Shown piece after piece: positions 57,601-64,000 of a DNA stretch of 64,000 nt (positions are counted from its first letter, which is position 1; each line of letters opens with the position of its first letter). Both the position numbers and the translations under genes were made by a program. This DNA is from Roridomyces roridus (lineage: Eukaryota > Basidiomycota > Agaricomycetes > Agaricales > Mycenaceae), in assembly GCA_029378245.1 (NCBI GenBank), contig JARKIF010000161.1, positions 1 to 64,000 on the forward strand, written 5' to 3'. Below the pieces are notes generated by a model. That model did no database searches. It saw nothing but the letters and a program-made list of their open reading frames with translations, and was not told the DNA's origin.

Positions 57601-58718
57601 CAGGGTGGCCCTGTTGTTCTCTTGAACAGTGCTGAGGAGTCCTGTGATGCCTTGATTCTGCTTTCTGGAATCGATGAAGTCATTCATGTCCCACTCAACT
57701 TTCAACCAATCAATATGGGGGACATCACAGTTGATATGGGTTCTAGCAATGCAAGACTGAATGGAATAAGAGAAGGGGAGAAATCCAGAGAAGACCGGTT
57801 GCTTGCTGTGCTTTCAGACATTTGGAAGGGAATTGTTCAGCCTGTATTTCAGGCACTTGCCATCACAGTATGTGGTTTATTCCGTTTATGAACACTGTCT
57901 AACAGGGATTACAGAAACCTACAAAATCTGATCTTGCACGACTGTGGTGGTATCCAACTGGCTCCCTTGCATTTCTTCCCATTCATGCAGCCGGTCTCTA
58001 TGGGGCCGAGGAAACCTTTGGTTCAAAGGTCTCTGACTATGTCATATCATCTTATACACCCTCCCTGTCTGCTCTCATTATCGGCTTTGAGCATGCATCC
58101 AAACCACGCAGATCAACTCAGCTCCTTGCTGTCTCACAGCCAATTGCCACAGGACAGGTTTATATCCCAGGAACTCGGACGGAACTGAAGTACATCCAGC
58201 AAGCTGCACACGGAAAGATCAGGGTGGTCTCTTTGGATGAAACCACCGCAACCCCAGATAGAGTCATGGCAGAAATGAGAAACTGCAGCTGGGCGCATTT
58301 TGCATGCCATGGCGTCCAAGACGCAGGCAGTCCCATCGAGAGCGCGCTACTTCTCGCCAATGACTCGCGCCTCACTCTGGCCCAGATTTTTCAACTTTCT
58401 CTGCAAAATGCAGATCTCGCCTTCTTGTCTGCGTGTCAAACTGCAACAGGAAGCAAATATTTGCCGGAGGAATCTGTCCATCTCGCAGCTGGCCTGCTGT
58501 TTGCAGGATATCGAGGCGTAATTGCAACGATGTGGACAATAATGGATAACGATGCCCCGCAAGTTGCGAAGGATGTTTATGATAACCTTTTGGGGACCTC
58601 GCCACCGGATTCCACTAGGGCTGCGGAGGCCTTGCATTTTGCAGTTCAGAGGATGCGAGAGGGGCCTGGTGGGAAATCCCTCTTGGAATGGGTTCCCTAC
58701 ATTCATGTCGGAGTATGA
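54635..58718 (+). CDS. TPR-CHAT protease-like protein with one-base frameshift
   Basis: CHAT domains are caspase-fold cysteine proteases; TPR-CHAT proteins are expanded in mushroom fungi. N-terminal exons (from 54635; first joins uncertain) give a C2-like domain (GMHPDLPANMQMFAQLLVNG, FQIAIIRKLGSVRILGSVSL, MALTKVNNDGPSLNMTVAF). From about 55355 one long exon carries at least eight ~49-residue TPR-like repeats (consensus DGHPDRPxRLxNLGxSLxxR with FExLGDLxDL). The CHAT domain follows: FHQLLAAAQGGPVVLLN, a 38-nt intron (57868-57905), LAFLPIHAAGLYG, then AHFACHG with the catalytic His (58308-58310) and FLSACQTA with the Cys (58434-58436); end at 58718. At 57517-57519 the A-run is one base short: the frame stops at 57565, while the CHAT part is open in the next frame. 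Real decay or a base error cannot be told apart here. Confidence 0.85.
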
Positions 58719-59074
58719 TCTACATAGTTGCACCCAATACTATTTGAAATCTGGTGGATGTACGGCAAATTGACCTCAGATGCAGACTCACGTACAGCAG
58801 CCAGACACGGAGTTTAAAAACAATCGGTGACGTGAGTGAGAACAGAGCGCTCAACGCTTCGTGGTACATTCTGGGATAGCAATACATCTACACATTTATA
58901 CTTCACATTACCGTTCAATCGGCGGGGAGATGTATGAATACTAGTGGGTGAGTGGGTCTGCGCGCTGGCTACGCAGCGGTGGTGGTCTTTCGGTAGCGTC
59001 AGTAGCAGTTACATGAACGAGAAGGAACACGCACATCAAGAGCGGGTGGGGTATCAGGGTGAGAGGACACTTCG
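58719..59074. other. spacer, no gene
   Basis: Convergent 3' flanks of the TPR-CHAT gene and the minus-strand gene ending at 59075. Confidence 0.4.
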
Positions 59075-59562
59075 TCAAGTGATAACGGCCGCCATCGCCA
59101 CAGCAGCAAGCACGAGTACCGCGCCCGCGCGGTCCCACCGTACTTTCAGCTTGAAAGGTAGGCTTTGCGGTGCGCCGTCACCGATGGCGGCACGCGTCAC
59201 AGCCAATAACGGAGGCGAACAACTACTCCCCGCCCCACGCTCCATTGCACAGGCAGTAAACGCTGTCTGGTTTTGCGGAGTCGGGAAGAAGAGAGGCGGG
59301 CTATACGGGCAACCGGATAGCGTGCTGCCGTCGGGGAGGATTTGAGAATTGGGTGTGCTCCCGACGAGGGCGCAGCACGCGGCGATGGTGGAGTTGGAGT
59401 CGTGGACGAGTTCGACTGTGCAGCCTGAGAAAGGACGTTATGGACTGGAAAGACGAGACATGAAGAACGCACCACCGGGAAATACAGGGAGCGTGATATT
59501 GCTAGCGCTGGCTGCCGCGCTGATCGACGCCAGTCCGTGTGATGGTGGTGCTAGCGGGGCCA
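59075..59562 (-). CDS. small Cys-rich cell-surface protein, possible GPI anchor
   Basis: Two exons, 59562-59472 and 59423-59075 (48-nt intron GTGCGT...TCTCAG, phase 1), about 146 residues. N-terminus MAPLAPPSHGLASISAAASA, then SNITLPVFPGGCTVELVHDS, IAACCALVGS, SGCPYSPPLFF, FTACAMERGAGSSC and a hydrophobic C-terminus AGAVLVLAAVAMAAVIT. The C-terminal hydrophobic run after a short spacer fits a GPI-attachment signal. Seven cysteines in the middle. The N-terminal signal is weakly hydrophobic, so an upstream exon may be missing. A 317-codon ORF overlapping upstream (60388-59438) reads through the first intron and I treat its N-terminal part as chance. Family not recognised. Confidence 0.6.
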
Positions 59563-60865
59563 TGGTGCGTATGTAGAAAGAAGGACGAAAGTTGGTTACA
59601 GAGGGAGTCGGAGGACGGAAACTATGTTGGGCGGCGACGTCAAAGTTTTCTTTTGAAGCCACCGAGGCTGCCGTCACGGCGCTCAAGCGACCACGACGGA
59701 CTCCACCGTTGCTCTGCGGCGTTGATGGAAGCAAGCAAGCGCCGTGGAGTGTGGGGCGCTTATAATTAACATCGCAATTAGCATCCTTGCACGAGTGAGG
59801 ATATGTATGTAGTGTTGAGGAGACGTAGAGGCGTCTTCGACGCATGAGAATCGGTGCAGTGGAATGCCAGGAAGCTGCGTTTCGAGGAAACGTAGATGAG
59901 GGAGGAAGCCGAAGGAGATGGTGGAGCTGTGGAGTATCCGCGGCAGAAATTGACAGCAATGCTGATCCGTGGTTGGCCTTTCGCAGGTTCCCAGCTTTGA
60001 ATACATTCGCCAACTGCTCCAACGGTTGTCCAACGGCGTAAGCCCCGAGAGTACATGAGGAATCGGAAGGGTAAAGATGCAATGATCGGAGCGACGACTC
60101 TAGGTGAGTAATCCGCGAAATGTAAGTAGAGAGCTTCGAAGGGAATTCGGGACCAAAAAGCATAGTTATCTGCCCCGCGCTAACAGGAAAGGGTGGAATC
60201 GAACCACCGTCTTGCACCGCCGATCTGATCTGAGAAGACCAGGCTGGTGAGGCCCGTCGGCGTGTGCAAGCGCCGTGCCCCAGTCCTTGACCCAGTGACA
60301 CCTGAAAAGGATGACTTTCGTCGGAAGGCCTTTGGAAGTGGGAACAAGATGGTGGTGCGGAAACAAAGGAGATTGACAGCAGCCCCACTGTGCCGAGACC
60401 GCGTTGACATTGCCGAGGGTCTAAACAACAACAATTAACATCTCCTTGGCTTCTTCGTCCATCTGGGAATATGGGCCCGCTTCACGCTCGATGTGCCTCC
60501 TCCTCTTGTCTTCCCGCAAACCCTCTTGGCATTCTACCTCGCTCCTCTCCTACTGGTCCAGGCCTCAAGTGCTGCTCTCCACTTCCGGACTCGAATCATG
60601 ACCATCTCCGTCGAAGACCTGAAGGAACCTGACGATCATCTCACTCGGGTCGCAAAAGATTGCGGCTCTCGCACCATGGTGGGCTGGGTCTCCCAAATCG
60701 AGGGCTGTGATAGACCAACTGGCCCCACCTCTGATATCGAATCGCAGCGCGAATCTGCCTGCAGCTATAAAGGACTGACGGGCACCGGAGTACTCAGCAC
60801 CTGCCTTCATTCTGTCTTTCGTTCACCTGGTCTCTGTCCTCGCATCTCAAGTCATCTCCGTCCCA
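59563..60865. other. spacer with tRNA-like B box
   Basis: Minus strand near 60190-60205 reads GGTGGTTCGATTCCACC, a perfect T-arm/B-box, but no matching acceptor stem or D-arm was found within 130 bases. No supported protein gene; an ORF with a hydrophobic start at 60493 lacks further support. Confidence 0.4.
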
Positions 60866-61161
60866 ATGAATACGACCAGGTCTGATGGCGACTCTCTTCC
60901 GGAATCCGAGCTCCAACTTGAACGCACCGAGGAACGTATCAAATCGCACATCTACGCTGTGGATCCCAATCACACCTCCACCTCATCTCTGGGTACGTCT
61001 GCGCGCTGTGGGTGATACTGAATATGCCAGGATGGCATCCACAATCAAAGGCACCAAAACCACGCTTCTCGAACTTCAAGGTCAATAGAACCTTCTCCGG
61101 TACTAGGTCTTCTCCGTTACAACGTGTATGTTTACGTACCCTCAACGCCGGTGGTATATAA
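60866..61161 (+). CDS. hypothetical small protein
   Basis: ATG at 60866 (MNTTRSDGDSLPESELQLER) about 100 bases after a TATA-like GCTATAAAGG (60763). A 39-nt GT-AG intron at about 60993-61031 keeps the frame open into WHPQSKAPKPRFSNFKVNRT and on to a TAA at 61159-61161, which lies inside the TATA box of the P450 gene. Hydrophilic, no domain, no homologue recognised. The promoter-like context is the main support; chance ORF is quite possible. Confidence 0.25.
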
Positions 61162-61162
61162 T
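61155..61162 (+). promoter_or_regulatory. TATA box of the P450 gene
   Basis: TATATAAT, 57 bases before the last base preceding the ATG at 61219. Confidence 0.55.
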
Positions 61163-61218
61163 CGGCGTCGACGTTCGAGCAAAGTGTCAGGTCCGCCCTT
61201 CCCTCCCGCACTACCGCC

Positions 61219-63395
61219 ATGCCGTCGGTCACCAGCCTGATTCTCGCCTTCCTGCTCGTAGTGGCACTCATCCTACTCGATCATCTCACTCGTGCGCGCA
61301 TGAGGCGGCTCCTGCCCCCAGGCCCCAAGAAGCGTCCTATCGTAGGCAACCTTTTTGATATGCCGACTCGGCCTTGGGACGCATGTACGGATTGGAGTAA
61401 GGAATATGGTAAGCGTACTCTGGTCCTTCCGCGTCCTCCGTCATGACTTTTTTTGGGTATGTCTAGACTCGGACATCATTCACCTCGACATGGCCGGACA
61501 ATCAATGGTCGTTTTGTCTTCTGTAGAAGCCACGCAAGAGCTACTGGAAAAGCGGTCTTCGATGTATTCGGATAGGTGACTGTTTGGCTGGATCTCTTGG
61601 ACCTACACTCAACTGTACATGTACCAGGCCGCCGTTTCCAATGGTGAACGACTTGATGCGGTGGGATTTTAATCTCCGTATGTCATCTGCTCCGTTCCGC
61701 GATGCATGTGAGGACTGACGAGTGGCTGGGGGAAGCATTCATGCGATATGGTACGTAGGCCTCATCCTCTTAGCGCATCCATCCCACATACGCCCACAGG
61801 AGAACAATGGTTCGTCGCTCCCAGTCGTCTCACCCCCTCCCACATGTAACGGTATACATCTACTCCCCAGGCGCGCCCACCGGCGTCTATTCAGCGAAGA
61901 ATTCAACATGGTCGCAGCCCAATCCTTCCACCAAGTTGAGCGCACCGCAGCGCACACCCTCCTCCGTAGACTCCTCGCCGACCCTGCGGGATTTCGTGGG
62001 TATCTCAGGCAGTATGCGGCTCTGCATCTGTTCTTATTCTTTTTGACTTGCAATTCTTGCACTTGATAGGATGACGGGCGAAGTGATCATAGGAATGACA
62101 TACGGCTTCGAAGTTCAACCGAAAGACGATCCGTACATTGCTCTCACTGAATCGGCGATCAAGTATCTGGCGGCTGCGAGAGTTCCGGGAAAGTTCTTCG
62201 TCGTGAGTTTCGTATTGGCTCTGGAGTCAGTTCTTTACTGAGTTGATGGACGGATGAAGGACTCAATTCCACTACTCAAATACATCCCAGAGTGGTTTCC
62301 CGGCGCTGCGTTTCAGCGGTTTGCAAAGGAGGGACGGGTCTGGTCGGAAAAATTGAGGGAGATTCCATTCGAGGAGACGAAGCGTCGGATGGTGCGTGTG
62401 CTAGAGTCTATGCCTCTTTGTCATTCTCACGTTCTTCATAGGCTGCGGGAGAAGCCTCCCCCTGCTTCACAACCAAAGCCCTCCACGCACTCGAAGGCGA
62501 GGGCCGAAAAACATACTACGACGAAACCACCGTCAAAAACGTCGCTGCCGCCATGTACGCAGCCGGCGCGGACACGACCACTACGGCGCTCTACACCTTC
62601 TTCCTCGCCATGCTCGCCAACCCCGAGGCTCAGAGGAAGGCGCAGGAGGAAATCGACCGTGTTGTCGGTGGGCTGCCGGATTTTGAAACGCACAAGGACG
62701 AGCTGCCTTACGTCGCGGCGCTGATCAAGGAGGTGTTGCGGTGGAAGAGCGTGCTTCCGCTGGGTGTGCAACACTATACGAATGAGAAGGATATGTATGG
62801 GGGGTATTTGATTCCGGCTGGGTCGCTTGTTATTGGGAATGTGTGGTATGTGGGCCACTTGTTCTTCTCAGCTCCGCTCACGGGGTTTTTCAGGGCGATA
62901 TTGCATGATGAGGTGAGTGGGCTTTGCTCAGCCCTGAGATATTAACGCGAATTTATGGAATGAAATAGAAAGTGTATCCCGACCCGCATACCTTCAACCC
63001 GGAGCGTTTCCTCGGCGCGAACCCTCAACCGGATCCCAACGCTGCTTTCGGATTCGGGCGTCGGTGCGTCTTTTCCCTCCCTCATTAATTCGTGCTCTGA
63101 CGCACTATCTACAGGATTTGTCCCGGAAGACACGTAGCCACCGATTCCATCTGGATTGCAGTCGTATCCGTGCTCGCCATGTTCAACATTACGAAGGAGG
63201 TTAGCGAGGATGGGGAGGTTGTCGAGCCGTCGTATCAGTATGAGGGCGGTGCTATATTGTGCGTTTTCATTCCCTTCTTCGATATATCGTAGGAAGGAGA
63301 CTGATTGTCTTTTGCAGAGCTCCGCTTCCGTTCAGGTGCACTATCACGCCACGATCGGCGGAGGCTGTTAGGGTTGTTGAGGGGACTGGGGTTTG
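61219..63395 (+). CDS. cytochrome P450, OrdA-like (CYP64-type)
   Basis: Membrane-anchored haem mono-oxygenase of the ER. N-terminal anchor SLILAFLLVVALILLDHL, then the hinge LPPGPKKRPIVGN. Signatures in order: LLEKRSSMYSDR, RAHRRLFSEEF, I-helix AAGADTTTTAL (A/G-G-x-D/E-T-T), K-helix ExxR in KEVLRW, PERF in FNPERFLG, and the haem loop FGFGRRICPGRH with its Cys ligand split by an intron just before ICPG. About 13 exons; phases checked agree, including exons of only 15 nt (61736-61750) and 10 nt (61800-61809). C-terminus APLPFRCTITPRSAEAV. Length about 500 residues, normal for the family. Intact. Related enzymes oxidise aromatic or polyketide-like substrates; the substrate here is unknown, and no biosynthetic cluster surrounds it. 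Confidence 0.9.
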
Positions 63396-63492
63396 ATGGG
63401 TGGGAGGGTTGGGCTGGTGAGGGATCAAGTATGGAGGGAATATTGCAGCAGCATGTATATGTAATTCGTATCTGAACTCCATATTGCCGCAC

Positions 63493-64000
63493 TATGGCAC
63501 ATATAGTGTCCAATAATTCAAAGGAAAAAAACACGCACCTCGTGCAAAAAAAACACGCACCTCAAATGCACCTTGTAAAAAAAAACATGCCAGTTGCACC
63601 ACTCCAGGAAAACACACACCACACTATACCCCTGGATTGACCCAGTAAGCCGTGTGGCCGGCTGGCCTGATTTTGAACAATCTCATCAGCAATCATTATA
63701 CCTGATGTGCATTGATGGCATTGCTAATCCATGGTTCAATTTTCCACATTCAACTTGAACAGGATTCATAGTTGAATTGGCTGACCTGTAATGCAAGACA
63801 ACTTGATCTGCCTGGGCAGTCTGGTACGGCTTACCATAGCTGCAAACTGCGGACTGCCTAAATAACCTTGAGCTTGAACACTGAGGTGGTTCAACCTCGA
63901 AGACTAGCCCTTACAACCCCCAGGCCTCCAGCCAATGTCAGGGATGGCATTGCAGCCCCATGTAACCCCGGTTGAAACATTGATCTCCTGCCAGTGGGCT
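63493..64000. mobile_element. start of a further TATGG-type TIR element
   Basis: TATGGCACATATAGTGTCCA resembles the termini of elements X, Y and Z. It is followed by an A-run/CACGCACCTC repeat (three units at 63523-63600). The other end lies outside the window, so the call rests on one terminus. Confidence 0.45.

Noticed and set aside
60185..60310. tRNA gene on the minus strand
   Set aside because: The T-arm GGTGGTTCGATTCCACC is perfect but no acceptor partner, D-arm or anticodon stem could be paired.
59438..60388. 317-codon minus-strand ORF
   Set aside because: Composition is irregular, no domain is visible, it reads through a clear intron at its 3' end, and it overlaps the promoter of the small Cys-rich gene. 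Only its last part is believed, as exon 1 of that gene.
60493..60885. 130-codon ORF with hydrophobic start
   Set aside because: The hydrophobic stretch is short, no intron or homology supports it, and the more likely start of transcription lies downstream at the TATA-like site near 60763.

Overview
The window is nuclear DNA of a mushroom-forming basidiomycete (Agaricomycetes-type). Coding regions are split by many 38-60 nt GT-AG introns, some genes have exons of only 10-16 nt, and the gene families are typical of that group: F-box/leucine-rich proteins in many copies, a DUF6534-type membrane protein, a TPR-CHAT protease-like protein, an OrdA-like cytochrome P450, small cysteine-rich secreted proteins and Copia retrotransposons. 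Species cannot be told from the sequence alone. Splice sites were read by eye and chosen so that phases agree.

1-2.6 kb: a C2H2 zinc-finger gene running off the left edge, then a gene-poor stretch with a ~245-bp inverted-repeat element. 2.7-18.8 kb: a large inverted duplication. The left arm holds a broken NADP-dependent alkenal reductase-like gene A(+), an F-box gene with one nonsense codon F1(+), and a reductase copy B(-). The right arm is the mirror image: reductase C(+), intact F-box F2(-), reductase D(-). At the centre (11.2-12.9 kb) is an eleven-exon seven-helix membrane protein gene. 20.7-27.7 kb: a coiled-coil-start gene cut in two by a Copia element whose two LTRs look identical (5-bp target duplication TTCCA), so the insertion is recent.

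27.8-30.5 kb: a small single-pass membrane protein gene, an F-box 5' fragment and a decayed secreted-protein gene. 31.0-40.2 kb: a transposon graveyard with a four-level nest. An inverted-repeat element (TATGG...CCATA) holds an old solo LTR, which holds a second Copia element, whose 3' LTR holds another solo LTR; a 362-bp MITE sits in the same outer element. 40.2-43.8 kb has no recognisable gene but carries a hairpin-rich, Helitron-end-like patch.

43.8-51.6 kb: three more F-box loci (F3 broken, F4 intact, F5 with a GATA zinc-finger segment inserted in its F-box) around a seven-helix receptor-like gene. 52.4-63.4 kb: a secreted Cys-rich protein, a type I membrane protein, a TPR-CHAT gene with a one-base frameshift, a small Cys-rich cell-surface protein, a weak hypothetical gene and an intact P450. 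The right edge begins another TATGG-type element.

The genes do not form an obvious pathway cluster. The picture is a fast-evolving accessory region: duplicated F-box and reductase genes at various stages of decay, and repeated transposon invasion.
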